Positions 34,270-43,289 are shown, numbered from the stretch's first letter. The stretch: DNA of 64,000 nt from Allomuricauda sp. (GCF_013911645.1 NZ_JACESV010000004.1:62001-126000); one strand, 5' to 3'. The notes: generated from the sequence alone by a model not told the origin. A program made the numbers and translations.

Positions 34270-34918
34270 AAACCTCCTTTTATTGTTCTTTGCCTTTTTG
34301 TTGTTTCACACAGGATTTTCTCAGGAAGAAGAGGAAAAAGAAAGCAAAAAACAGCCCCAACAAACCAAAGAGGTGGATTCTCTTTCACAAAATATGAAAG
34401 GGGAAGGCGTTACTTTTGAAGAGGTCACCAAAAAGGAGAACATTAATCCCCTTGCCCCTAGCAAGGCTGCTTTTTATTCGGCAATTCTCCCAGGTCTTGG
34501 ACAAATTTACAACAAACGCTATTGGAAGGCCCCCATTGTTTGGGGCGCCATCGGAACAGGTATTTACGTGTACTCCTATAACAACACTGAATATCGTAGG
34601 GCAAGAAACGCTTTCAAGCGCAGGCTTGCAGGTTTTGAGGATGATGAGTTCTGGGATTTGAACGGAGATGGAAGCGGACCGGATCTAACTTCGGAAGCGC
34701 TCCAGGAAGCACAGGAAAACACACAAAGGGATAGGGATTTGGCCTTGGTCATAACCATTGCGCTCTATGCCTTGAACATTATAGATGCCAATGTGGACTC
34801 TCACTTAAAGCAATATAATGTAAGTGATGATCTGGCAGTTGACTTCAACCCTTATTTAGATATAAACCCTTTTACCAATCGGCCAAACTATGGTATGGCC
34901 ATGGTGATAAAATTTTAA
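34262..34918 (+). CDS. DUF5683 domain-containing membrane protein
   Basis: A 218-residue protein starting at GTG, 8 bp before the parB stop. A signal peptide (about 1-20, ending 'TGFSQ') is followed by an acidic low-complexity linker and the DUF5683 core 'KAAFYSAILPGLGQIYNKRY', with hydrophobic segments 'APIVWGAIGTGIYVYSY' and 'ALVITIALYALNIIDANVD'. The family is Bacteroidota-specific and of unknown function. Its place between parB and dapB is a conserved arrangement in flavobacteria as I recall it. Confidence 0.8.
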   Translation: MNKNLLLLFFAFLLFHTGFSQEEEEKESKKQPQQTKEVDSLSQNMKGEGVTFEEVTKKENINPLAPSKAAFYSAILPGLGQIYNKRYWKAPIVWGAIGTGIYVYSYNNTEYRRARNAFKRRLAGFEDDEFWDLNGDGSGPDLTSEALQEAQENTQRDRDLALVITIALYALNIIDANVDSHLKQYNVSDDLAVDFNPYLDINPFTNRPNYGMAMVIKF

Positions 34919-34921
34919 TAT

Positions 34922-35623
34922 ATGAAGATCGGTCTGTTTGGATATGGCAAAATGGGAAAGATGATAGAGCAGATTGCTCAGGGCAGAGGCCATTCCATTG
35001 TAGCAAAAATTGACGACCCTTCGCAAGATGTAGATTATGCTTCCTTGGATGTTGCCATTGATTTTAGCACGCCCGAGGCTGCTTTTGACAATATTACCAA
35101 CTGTTTTAAGAACAAGGTTCCCGTAATAAGCGGCACAACGGGTTGGTTGGACAGGTTTGAGGAGGCCATCAAAATTTGTGATGACAATAAAAGTGCTTTT
35201 ATCTACGCCTCCAACTTTAGTTTGGGGGTCAATATTTTTTTTGAACTCAATAAACATCTTGCCAAAATAATGGCTGGATCGGGGCAATACAAGGTTTCCA
35301 TGGAAGAAATCCATCACACCCAAAAATTGGATGCACCCAGTGGAACCGCCATTACCCTTGCCGAGGGAATCATTGAAAACACCCCCTACGAAAACTGGAA
35401 ATTGGAACAATCGGGAGATAAAATCATCCCTATAAAATCCATCAGGGAAGGTATGGTTCCTGGAACGCACAGTATTTCTTATAAAAGTTCGGTGGACACT
35501 ATTGAGATAAAACACGAAGCACACAACAGGGAAGGTTTTGCTCTGGGAGCAGTTATTGCATCGGAATGGATACACGGAAAAACAGGTGTTTTTTCCATGA
35601 AAGATGTGTTAAACCTAAGCTAA
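34922..35623 (+). CDS. dapB: 4-hydroxy-tetrahydrodipicolinate reductase
   Basis: A 233-residue enzyme of the lysine/diaminopimelate pathway. The dinucleotide-binding start is 'KIGLFGYGKMGKMIEQIAQG'; 'AIDFSTPEAA', 'VPVISGTTGWLDR', 'IYASNFSLGVNIFFEL' and the catalytic 'EIHHTQKLDAPSGTAITLAE' (His-His and Lys) are all present. It is shorter than the 270-residue proteobacterial form, as usual in Bacteroidota. Diaminopimelate made from its product feeds peptidoglycan. Confidence 0.95.
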   Translation: MKIGLFGYGKMGKMIEQIAQGRGHSIVAKIDDPSQDVDYASLDVAIDFSTPEAAFDNITNCFKNKVPVISGTTGWLDRFEEAIKICDDNKSAFIYASNFSLGVNIFFELNKHLAKIMAGSGQYKVSMEEIHHTQKLDAPSGTAITLAEGIIENTPYENWKLEQSGDKIIPIKSIREGMVPGTHSISYKSSVDTIEIKHEAHNREGFALGAVIASEWIHGKTGVFSMKDVLNLS

Positions 35624-35640
35624 AAAACGTAACAAGAATT

Positions 35641-35655
35641 TAGACCCAGGGTCTA
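35641..35655. promoter_or_regulatory. 15-bp palindrome between dapB and lepB
   Basis: TAGACCC-A-GGGTCTA is a perfect inverted repeat 18 bp after the dapB stop and 19 bp before the lepB start. Too short a loop for a full hairpin; it could be a protein-binding site or part of a leader. Confidence 0.3.
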
Positions 35656-35673
35656 ACAAAGAAACTTTTTTAT

Positions 35674-37413
35674 ATGGACGGTACACAATGGATTATTTTT
35701 ATCCTGATCATTCAGGTTATCCATTTCTTGGGAACATGGAAACTCTACGTTAAGGCAGGCAGAAAACCATGGGAAGCCGCCATACCTATTTACAATGGCA
35801 TTGTTTTGATGAAAATCATCAACAGACCATGGTGGTGGGTGCTGTTGTTGTTCATTCCCATCATTAATTTATTGATGTTCCCCGTAGTTTGGGTGGAAAC
35901 CATCCGCAGTTTTGGAAAGAACTCGCTTGTAGATACTTGGCTGGTAATCCTTACCCTTGGTTTTTACATTTTTTACCTTAATTATGCGGAGGACGTACAG
36001 TACATTGAAGATCGTAGCCTAAAGCCAAAAACGGGATTGGGCGAATGGGTCAGCTCCATTGTATTTGCCATTGTGGCAGCAACCTTTGTCCACACCTATT
36101 TCATTCAACCTTATGTGATTCCGACAGGGTCTCTGGAGCGTACCTTGCGAGTGGGTGATTTCTTGTTTGTAAGCAAGTTCCATTATGGAGCAAGGGTTCC
36201 TATGACAACCTTGGCCGCCCCCATGGTGCATGATACACTTCCTGTTCTTAAAACAAGGTCATATTTGGCCGATGTGAATCCAGACACTTATAAAACTTCT
36301 TGGATAAACAAATTGCAACTCCCTTACATGCGGTTGCCCGGTTTTGAAAAAGTGGAGAAAAACGACATCGTTGTCTTTAGTTTGCCCGCTGATACGCTGT
36401 ATCAATTCTTTAAGGCACAAAAGGCCGTTATAAAGCCTATCGACAAAAAATCAAACTACGTAAAACGATGCGTGGGAACCCCCGGGGATTCTCTCGAAGT
36501 TATCAATGGATATGTGTATATCAACGGTGAGCAGCTTCAACTTTCGGACAGGGCAAAACCCATGTATATGTATGACATTTATGCTAAAAATGGGGTATCC
36601 AGTAAATATTTGGAGGATGTTGATGCTTCCGACTACGTTCGTAAATATATTGCCACCAACATCAATGAATCCCAATATAATGGGTTGGCGCCATACATTT
36701 CCGGTGCAAGACCAACGGACGATGGCAAAATTGAGCTTTACACACAGGAAAATGGTATTCCAACCGATGTTATTCGTCAATTGCGGCTTTCGCTCACCGA
36801 GGAAAAACCCCGCTCCCGGATGGCCAACCTTACCAGTGAAATGGTTGATGCCCTTAGGAACAATCCTGCCATAGATTCAGTGGTACAAACCATCGACCCG
36901 AAAGGGCAATATGGCGGCGCATTTCCACAAAAACCCAACCTCTACCCTTGGAACAACGATAACTTTGGACCGATTTATATTCCTAAGAAAGGAACCACGG
37001 TGGAAATCAATTCGAGAACTATTCCGTTGTACAAAAAAATCATCCGCGATTATGAGCACAACGATGTAAAAGTAACAGGAAACAAAGTGCTCATCAACGG
37101 AGAAGAAGCCGATTCCTACACTTTTAAACAAGATTATTATTGGATGATGGGTGACAACCGTGACCACTCCGAAGATAGTAGGACTTGGGGCTACGTTCCT
37201 GCCGACCACATTGTGGGCAAGCCTGTTTTCCTTTGGATGAGTTTTGACAACTTTAGACAAGGAATCGCCAATTGGAGAGTTCGTTGGGACCGTGTATTTA
37301 CTACCGTTGGCGGAAGCGGCGAACCTGTATCCTATTTCTGGTATTTCATCGGGCTTTTGGCAGCTTGGTTCATTTTTGATTTCTTCCGTAAGAAAAAGAA
37401 GAGCAAAGCATAG
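35674..37413 (+). CDS. lepB: Signal peptidase I, large Bacteroidota form
   Basis: A 579-residue membrane protease that cuts Sec signal peptides. Several N-terminal membrane segments (residues about 5-20, 55-75, 85-105, 130-148) precede the catalytic Ser153 in 'VIPTGSLERTLRVGDFLFVS'. Lys264 lies in 'NYVKRCVGTPGDSLEV', and box E is 'MMGDNRDHSEDSRTWGYVP'. Compared with E. coli the Ser-Lys spacing is doubled (111 versus 55 residues), and about 180 further residues separate boxes D and E. A C-terminal membrane helix (about 549-570) ends in a Lys-rich tail. The catalytic dyad is intact. Confidence 0.93.
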   Translation: MDGTQWIIFILIIQVIHFLGTWKLYVKAGRKPWEAAIPIYNGIVLMKIINRPWWWVLLLFIPIINLLMFPVVWVETIRSFGKNSLVDTWLVILTLGFYIFYLNYAEDVQYIEDRSLKPKTGLGEWVSSIVFAIVAATFVHTYFIQPYVIPTGSLERTLRVGDFLFVSKFHYGARVPMTTLAAPMVHDTLPVLKTRSYLADVNPDTYKTSWINKLQLPYMRLPGFEKVEKNDIVVFSLPADTLYQFFKAQKAVIKPIDKKSNYVKRCVGTPGDSLEVINGYVYINGEQLQLSDRAKPMYMYDIYAKNGVSSKYLEDVDASDYVRKYIATNINESQYNGLAPYISGARPTDDGKIELYTQENGIPTDVIRQLRLSLTEEKPRSRMANLTSEMVDALRNNPAIDSVVQTIDPKGQYGGAFPQKPNLYPWNNDNFGPIYIPKKGTTVEINSRTIPLYKKIIRDYEHNDVKVTGNKVLINGEEADSYTFKQDYYWMMGDNRDHSEDSRTWGYVPADHIVGKPVFLWMSFDNFRQGIANWRVRWDRVFTTVGGSGEPVSYFWYFIGLLAAWFIFDFFRKKKKSKA

Positions 37414-37436
37414 ATAACCGTTAATTACATTGTTCT

Positions 37437-38069
37437 TTGAAAATACTCGTACATCCCTCTTATTTTCCAAGTATTGCCACTTTTGCGGCCATAGTGCAGC
37501 ATGAAGTGATTTGGGAAGCCCATGATAATTTTCAGAAGCAGACGTACAGAAACCGCTGTTATATTTCCACAGATAAGGGCAAGCACATGCTCAACATCCC
37601 CATTAAGCACGTAGGTGGCCAAGAAGGTCGACAAAAATATGTTGATGTAAGCACGGAGAACAGTTATAACTGGAAGAAAGAACATTGGCGCACTTTGGAA
37701 ACTGCATACAGGACCTCACCTTTTTTTGAATTTTATGAGGATGAGCTAAGACCACTTTACGAAGACTCTGAAGACTCCCTATACGACTTCAATTTAAAAA
37801 CCATAGAAACGATTGCAGATTGTATTGGGCTGGCAATCACAACAGAAAAATCCGAAAAATACGAACTTTCACCAGCAAGCCTTTTTGATGCTCGGTTTTT
37901 GGTCGATGCGAAAAAGGAGAAAGATTGGAACGTGGAACCCTACACCCAAGTATTTGAGGAACGCCACGGATTCATCCCCAATTTAAGTGTGCTTGATCTC
38001 CTGTTCAACGAGGGCACCAACACGCTCAGTTACCTAAAAAGTCTATCTTTGGATTTAAAACATGCTTAG
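37437..38069 (+). CDS. WbqC family protein
   Basis: A 210-residue protein with a TTG start, which places the conserved 'KILVHPSYFPSIATFAAI' at the N-terminus as in other family members. Further landmarks: 'DNFQKQTYRNRCYISTD', 'KHMLNIPIKHVGG' and 'WRTLETAYRTSPFFEFYEDEL'. WbqC proteins occur in polysaccharide clusters and as solitary genes next to lepB in Bacteroidota; their reaction is not established. The reading frame overlaps the DUF6122 gene by 8 bp. Confidence 0.85.
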   Translation: MKILVHPSYFPSIATFAAIVQHEVIWEAHDNFQKQTYRNRCYISTDKGKHMLNIPIKHVGGQEGRQKYVDVSTENSYNWKKEHWRTLETAYRTSPFFEFYEDELRPLYEDSEDSLYDFNLKTIETIADCIGLAITTEKSEKYELSPASLFDARFLVDAKKEKDWNVEPYTQVFEERHGFIPNLSVLDLLFNEGTNTLSYLKSLSLDLKHA

Positions 38070-38370
38070 GCATCTACTCCATTACGGCATACACTTTTTA
38101 ATCCCTATTTTGATAGCCGTTTGGTTTTTCAAGGACAATAGAATCAAAGTGGCACTAATACTGCTGGCGGGAATTATCATCGATGTAGATCACCTTTGGG
38201 CCACTCCCCTATTTGACACCAACCGTTGTAGTATTGGATTTCATGCCCTACACAGTTATTGGGCAATAGCCATCTACTGCATTTTGCCATTTTTTAAACC
38301 CACACGAATCATTGGATTGGCCTTGATCATCCACATTTTTGCGGATACATTGGATTGCCTACTCATGTGA
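38062..38370 (+). CDS. DUF6122 family membrane protein
   Basis: A 102-residue protein with four hydrophobic segments and conserved polar residues inside them: 'HYGIHFLIPILIAVWFF', 'LAGIIIDVDHLWATPLFD', 'CSIGFHALHSYWAIAIY' and 'IHIFADTLDCLLM'. The spaced His/Asp residues resemble small membrane metal-dependent hydrolases of the YdjM/LexA-regulated type. Function is unknown. Its 3' end overlaps the convergent EEP gene by 12 bp. Confidence 0.75.
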   Translation: MLRHLLHYGIHFLIPILIAVWFFKDNRIKVALILLAGIIIDVDHLWATPLFDTNRCSIGFHALHSYWAIAIYCILPFFKPTRIIGLALIIHIFADTLDCLLM

Positions 38371-39396
38371 GCTGAAGCGCAAAGTGGCCATAACAGGATA
38401 GTGATCGGACAGGCGTTCATCAAAATTTTGATGGGAAAGTACTTCAAACTTTGGGTCTGCCAAAATATAGTCAATACGCAGTGGAATCTTCCAAAAATCA
38501 TAGGTACGACCAAAGCCCTTACCTTTTTCCAAAAAAGTATCTTGTAAATCTCCTTTTACAATTTTGTAGATGTTGGAAAACTGTGTGTTATTTAAATCAC
38601 CACAAACTATATTGGTATAAGGGCTGTTCTCAAAATGCGCCCTAAATATTTCCGCCTGCTCCAACTGCTTCGAAAATGTATGGACCAATCTTTTATATGT
38701 CCTCTCCGATTTTTCCCCATCTGAAAAATTATCGGTACTGGGTCTTATTTTAAACGATTGCAAATGCAAATTATAAACCCTAATGGTATCTTTTCGTAAT
38801 AAAATATCTGCATAAATAATGTTATTCTGTGTGCCGGGAAGATCTAACGAACCGCTACTTATTATTGGGAACTTGGAGAATATGGCTTGCGTTGCTCTTT
38901 TATTGGCATGCGGGGTTTCACTACGGTAAGGATACTGTTTCAATTGCTGATACCGTGCCCTACTATGCTCCTGCACACAAAATATATCGGGGTCCTGTTT
39001 CTTAACAAGTTCAACAATACTATCGCCAACACCTGGTTCTTTCATCCATCCATTTTTATTGAAGCCCCACACATTATAGGACATAATTTTCAAGTCGGAT
39101 GATTCTTTTTTGGGAATAGGGTCATTGCCCAATCCATAAAAAGGTCCAAACATTAAATAACCAAGAACAATCGCAACCAAGGAAAGAACAAGTTGTCTTT
39201 TTAGTTTGATGCCCCAGTAAACAAGGAATAAAATATTAAGTAAAAAAAGAAAGGGAACAACCAAACTTAGAACAGATAAGGCCGAAACAATTTGGAGCGG
39301 CATATAGGATAGTATGCCGGTGACTATCAATAAAACTGCAACTAACGCATTGATTACATACACAATCCTATCAATTATCGAGGTAGCTTTTTTCAC
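38359..39396 (-). CDS. Membrane-anchored endonuclease/exonuclease/phosphatase family protein
   Basis: A 345-residue protein with three N-terminal membrane helices (residues about 10-30, 35-60, 67-88) followed by an EEP domain: 'LKIMSYNVWGFNKNG' (Asn), 'DIFCVQEHSRARYQQL' (Glu), 'VCGDLNNTQFSNIY' (Asp/Asn), 'RIDYILADPKF' and 'LSDHYPVMATL' (catalytic His). Metal-dependent phosphodiesterases of this group act on nucleic acids, lipids or phosphoinositides. Located last in the rhomboid/mutL run, 3 bp after the second rhomboid gene. Confidence 0.88.
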   Translation of the reverse strand: MKKATSIIDRIVYVINALVAVLLIVTGILSYMPLQIVSALSVLSLVVPFLFLLNILFLVYWGIKLKRQLVLSLVAIVLGYLMFGPFYGLGNDPIPKKESSDLKIMSYNVWGFNKNGWMKEPGVGDSIVELVKKQDPDIFCVQEHSRARYQQLKQYPYRSETPHANKRATQAIFSKFPIISSGSLDLPGTQNNIIYADILLRKDTIRVYNLHLQSFKIRPSTDNFSDGEKSERTYKRLVHTFSKQLEQAEIFRAHFENSPYTNIVCGDLNNTQFSNIYKIVKGDLQDTFLEKGKGFGRTYDFWKIPLRIDYILADPKFEVLSHQNFDERLSDHYPVMATLRFSSHE

Positions 39397-39399
39397 GGT

Positions 39400-40263
39400 C
39401 TAATCTTCCTTACCTGCCTTAAACAAAAAGTCTTTTTCCTCTTTAGACAAGCTCTCGTAACCAGACTTGCTGATTTTATCCAAAATCGTATCTATTCGTT
39501 TTTGCTTGGCCTGCTTATCGTAATCCGCTTTGCTCTTGGTCGCTGCTTTTTTCCTGTATACCGTTTTCATTGGCGCCTTCTTTTCTTTTGGCTTGAAAAG
39601 GTCCAAAATGACATTTCTGAACTTGGTAAAGCCAGCACCTATGTCATTGCCTTTGAACAATTGCCGAGCATACACATAGCCCAAAAAGGCTCCACCTAAG
39701 TGGGCCATTCCACCACCAATGTTGTCCCCCATACCTATCAGCACCAAATCCTTAACCACCAAAGCAACCCCGATATACCATAGTTTGATGTTGAAGAAAA
39801 TCAAACGTACTTCTTGATTGGGAATATAGGCACAAACAAAAATAAGTACTGCGTTAACTCCTGCAGATGCTCCGATTAAAGCTGTATTGGAATTGACCAA
39901 GGTTGGAAAAACATTATAGCTGAGCAGAAATACCAACCCACCCAATATCAATCCTAAAAAGTAGACGTTGATAAAGCGTTGGGCATCAAAAAGGTTCAAA
40001 AAGATTCGACTGGCAAAGTAAAGTACGAGCATATTCCAAAAAATATGACCAAAACCTGCGTGGAAAAATGAATATGTGACCAAAGACCATGGTTGTGCCA
40101 AAAATTCAAAGAAATCCTTCGGCAAATGGAACCAATGCGAAAAGGACTGCCCCAGTAACGCTCCGGATAGACCATCCAACAAAAACAACAGTACGTTTAC
40201 CGCTATAAGTTTCTCTGCAATACTAAGCCTCGCAAATTGATATCGTAGTCCACCGTTCATCAT
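39400..40263 (-). CDS. Rhomboid family intramembrane serine protease (second copy)
   Basis: A 287-residue membrane protein. The core has 'FFHAGFGHIFWNMLVLYFAS' (HxxxN region), the serine motif 'LIGASAGVNAVLIFVCAYIP' and the histidine in 'GGGMAHLGGAFLGYVYARQL'. The last 80 residues are a charged cytoplasmic extension with 'KRIDTILDKISKSGYESLSK' and 'EEKDFLFKAGKED', a tail seen in Bacteroidota rhomboids. It directly follows another rhomboid gene (3 bp), so the pair is co-expressed. Confidence 0.9.
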   Translation of the reverse strand: MMNGGLRYQFARLSIAEKLIAVNVLLFLLDGLSGALLGQSFSHWFHLPKDFFEFLAQPWSLVTYSFFHAGFGHIFWNMLVLYFASRIFLNLFDAQRFINVYFLGLILGGLVFLLSYNVFPTLVNSNTALIGASAGVNAVLIFVCAYIPNQEVRLIFFNIKLWYIGVALVVKDLVLIGMGDNIGGGMAHLGGAFLGYVYARQLFKGNDIGAGFTKFRNVILDLFKPKEKKAPMKTVYRKKAATKSKADYDKQAKQKRIDTILDKISKSGYESLSKEEKDFLFKAGKED

Positions 40264-40266
40264 AAG

Positions 40267-41001
40267 TTAATCCCACCGATTACTGTTGAACTGGTTCTTT
40301 TTCCAGTACCACATCATTATAAAACCAATTAAAGCACCGCCAATGTGTGCAAAATGTGCCACCCCTGTATTAACATTGCCTATTCCAAAAATAAGGTCAA
40401 CGGCAATAAGAATCGGCACAAAGTACTTCGCCTTTATCGGTACGGGCAAAAAGATAAGCATCAGTTTGGCCTCCGAATACATAAATGCAAAAGCCACCAA
40501 AATACCGTAAATAGCTCCCGACGCACCTACTGCTGGCGTATTGAAAGCTGTCAGCATACTATCCACCGTGCTTTTTCCAGCAATATCGTACCAACCGGGG
40601 CTATACTGCCCATTGGCCAAAATATCCAAAATCTGTGTACGGGCAATACCTGCACCTTCCAAAGCACTCATTCCCTCGTTGAAAAGAAAATAATTCACCC
40701 CGGTATGCAAGGCAGCAGAACCCAAACCTGCCGAAAAATAGAAGAAAATAAACTTGTTCTTGCCCCAAATACGCTCCAAAGGCGTACCAAAGGCCCAAAG
40801 CGCGTACATATTAAAAAGAATATGCATAAAGTTACCATGCATAAACATGTGGGTCACCACCTGCCACCATTCAAAATTGGAATTTTTGGGAAACCAAAGT
40901 GACATCCATTGGTACATTTGGTCTCCGTATAATTGTGTGGCAAGAAACATAATCACGTTAATGATCAAAATATGCTTTACTGCCTCGGTAAGTCTACCCA
41001 T
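40267..41001 (-). CDS. Rhomboid family intramembrane serine protease (first copy)
   Basis: A 244-residue rhomboid with six membrane segments. 'VVTHMFMHGNFMHILFNMYA' provides the conserved His/Asn, 'VGASGAIYGILVAFAFMYSE' the catalytic serine (GASG), and 'VAHFAHIGGALIGFIMMWYW' the catalytic histidine. No extended tail, unlike the downstream paralogue. Its start follows the mutL stop without a gap, so translation may be coupled. Confidence 0.92.
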   Translation of the reverse strand: MGRLTEAVKHILIINVIMFLATQLYGDQMYQWMSLWFPKNSNFEWWQVVTHMFMHGNFMHILFNMYALWAFGTPLERIWGKNKFIFFYFSAGLGSAALHTGVNYFLFNEGMSALEGAGIARTQILDILANGQYSPGWYDIAGKSTVDSMLTAFNTPAVGASGAIYGILVAFAFMYSEAKLMLIFLPVPIKAKYFVPILIAVDLIFGIGNVNTGVAHFAHIGGALIGFIMMWYWKKNQFNSNRWD

Positions 41002-42849
41002 TTAATTAAATTTTTTATCTATATCCCCTTCTGAGATAATGGTATATGTTATTTTTTGAAAAGGGCTCAAATTGGGCTCCTTGCAAGCAAAAAGGTTGTT
41101 CACCAAGGTCAATTGCGATTCTTGGTCCAACACATCCCCAGTTCTTACGGCCAAATTCCTACTCAATGCCTTTGCCAACATTTCGGCCTGCGAAATGGAG
41201 CCATCGGCATAACCCTCCATGTAATCTGAAATTAAGCGATCCAATACCGTGCCAATCCCACTCTCGGGAACCATCATGGGCACGCCTGTCACTTTTACAG
41301 TTTCCTCCTCCAAACTCTGGAAAGCAAAACCAATGTTTGTCAGACTTTCTTTAATTTCTTGCAGCACAGCCAATTCCTGTTTATTAAAGGTCAGTTCCAA
41401 AGGAAACAGCAATTGTTGGCTCACACCTTCTTTTACCGTAATCTCACCTAAAAACTTTTCAAAGAGAATCCGTTCGTGAGCTCTATTCTGATGGATGACC
41501 AACATCCCGGATTTTACCGTGCTTACCACATATTTTCGGCGCAATTGAAACGTACTGGCCAAATGTTCTTCAATATCCTTGCCCGAATACAACGTTCCTT
41601 GCTCCTCACTTTCCGACTCAATAATCACACTACTAAACTCGTTGTGGTCATTTTGATTGCCAAGACCTTCGTACAAATCTTCCCAGCCTTTGGCGCTTTG
41701 TTTACGGAAACTATTACCTGTATTTTTCTTGGTCGGTGTTTCCTGAAACGGATTAAACATAGCGTCCACGGTCACTTTTGGAATCACGACTCCTTTTTCT
41801 TTGTAGGAATAAGGAGTGTCCAAATTGGGGTCATGGTCAAAATCCAATACAGGGGCCACGTTGAACTGTCCCAAGCTATGCTTAATGGTTGACCTTAAAA
41901 TGGCATACAAGGTGTTCTCATCATCAAACTTCACCTCGGTTTTGGTGGGATGGATGTTGATATCGATAGAGGATGGGTCCACATCCAAAAACAAAAAATA
42001 CCCAGGGTATGTATCGGATTTTATCAAGCCTTCAAAAGCAGCGACCACTGCGTGGTGTAAATACGGGCTTCTAATATAACGGTTGTTGGCAAAAAAGAAC
42101 TGCTCTCCCCTGCTCTTTTTGGCGAACTCGGGTTTACAGATGAAGCCGGATACTTTCACTACCTCGGTCTCTTCGTTCACCGGCACCAAACGGTGCTCCA
42201 TTTTACTGCCAAAGATGTGCACAATTCGTTGGCGGTGCTTTGTGCTGGGCAGGTTAAAAATTTCAGAGCCGTTATTGTAAAAATGGAACTCAATATTGGG
42301 ATGTACCAAGGCCACACGATGAAACTCATCGGTAATATGGCGAAGTTCCACTTGGTTCGACTTTAAAAAGTTCCGACGGGCAGGAATATTGAAGAACAGG
42401 TTTTTGACAGATATTGACGTTCCTTTTGGAGTCGCTACAACTTCTTGGGAAACAATCTTGCTGCCTTCAATCTTAAGATGGGTTCCCACCTCATTGGACG
42501 AGGTTCTGGTTTGCATATCCACATGGGCAATTGCGGCAATGGAGGCCAAGGCCTCTCCCCGAAAACCTTTGGTTTCCAGATTGAACAAGTCCTGCGCCGA
42601 TGATATTTTGGAAGTCGCATGCCGCTCAAAAGACAATCGGGCATCCGTCTCGCTCATACCAACACCATCGTCAACGACTTGGATAAGTGCTTTGCCACCA
42701 TCTTTGATGATTAATTTAATGGAAGTTGAACCTGCATCAATGGCATTTTCCAAAAGTTCCTTTACAACGGAAGCGGGTCGTTGGACCACCTCCCCTGCGG
42801 CTATTTGGTTAGCGACATGGTCCGGTAAAAGTTTAATGATGTCCGCCAT
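41002..42849 (-). CDS. mutL: DNA mismatch repair protein MutL
   Basis: A 615-residue MutL. The GHKL ATPase domain has 'ELLENAIDAGSTSIKL', 'VDDGVGMSETDARLSFERHA' and 'GFRGEALASIAAIAHV', with the S5-like half continuing to about 335. A low-complexity linker follows. In the C-terminal dimerisation domain the endonuclease motif DQHA-x2-E-x4-E is changed to 'HQNRAHERILFE', and there is no CPHGRP-type ending; the protein stops at 'LSPFQKITYTIISEGDIDKKFN' (last 22 residues). It coordinates MutS with excision. The upstream small gene overlaps its ATG by one base. Confidence 0.95.
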   Translation of the reverse strand: MADIIKLLPDHVANQIAAGEVVQRPASVVKELLENAIDAGSTSIKLIIKDGGKALIQVVDDGVGMSETDARLSFERHATSKISSAQDLFNLETKGFRGEALASIAAIAHVDMQTRTSSNEVGTHLKIEGSKIVSQEVVATPKGTSISVKNLFFNIPARRNFLKSNQVELRHITDEFHRVALVHPNIEFHFYNNGSEIFNLPSTKHRQRIVHIFGSKMEHRLVPVNEETEVVKVSGFICKPEFAKKSRGEQFFFANNRYIRSPYLHHAVVAAFEGLIKSDTYPGYFLFLDVDPSSIDINIHPTKTEVKFDDENTLYAILRSTIKHSLGQFNVAPVLDFDHDPNLDTPYSYKEKGVVIPKVTVDAMFNPFQETPTKKNTGNSFRKQSAKGWEDLYEGLGNQNDHNEFSSVIIESESEEQGTLYSGKDIEEHLASTFQLRRKYVVSTVKSGMLVIHQNRAHERILFEKFLGEITVKEGVSQQLLFPLELTFNKQELAVLQEIKESLTNIGFAFQSLEEETVKVTGVPMMVPESGIGTVLDRLISDYMEGYADGSISQAEMLAKALSRNLAVRTGDVLDQESQLTLVNNLFACKEPNLSPFQKITYTIISEGDIDKKFN

Positions 42850-43133
42850 TATGGATTCAGGAATATTGATAAATCAAAATCGATGATAAACAGGAACAGC
42901 AACACCAAAACGGCCACAATAATCCAAAAACGAAGCTTTAAGTTTTTATCCCCTTCGGTCTGTAGGTCATCTACTGCAGAAGTCAACTTATTCTTGAGCC
43001 CCCTTGTAGAATGTGCCGTACTTCGAAATTTATCGAGTTTGTGCTCAATTTTATAAGGATTTCCCTCTCCCTTGTAATATCTGGGGGAGTAATCGAAGCT
43101 CTTATTTTTCCTAAGTTTTAAAGGGTTTCGCAT
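42849..43133 (-). CDS. Small single-helix membrane protein upstream of mutL
   Basis: A 94-residue protein: basic soluble part (about 1-68, Tyr/Lys-rich with 'SFDYSPRYYKGEGNPY') and a C-terminal membrane anchor ('FWIIVAVLVLLFLFIIDFDL'). Homologues in flavobacteria have, as far as I recall, sometimes been labelled 'riboflavin synthase subunit beta' because ribH lies next door, but nothing in this sequence resembles lumazine synthase. Tail-anchored topology is visible; role is unknown. Overlaps mutL by one base. Confidence 0.75.
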   Translation of the reverse strand: MRNPLKLRKNKSFDYSPRYYKGEGNPYKIEHKLDKFRSTAHSTRGLKNKLTSAVDDLQTEGDKNLKLRFWIIVAVLVLLFLFIIDFDLSIFLNP

Positions 43134-43289
43134 GGTATCCTTATCGCTGTAGCCTCAAAGGTACTTAAAATAGGAAAAAGGGATTGAACGATCATCCCAA
43201 AAAATGTTAACAGCTATCTGGATATTTGTGCAACCAGGGGATTGGCCTTATTGGATTCTTGGATGTTCAGAAGTTGGATTGTCGAAGTA

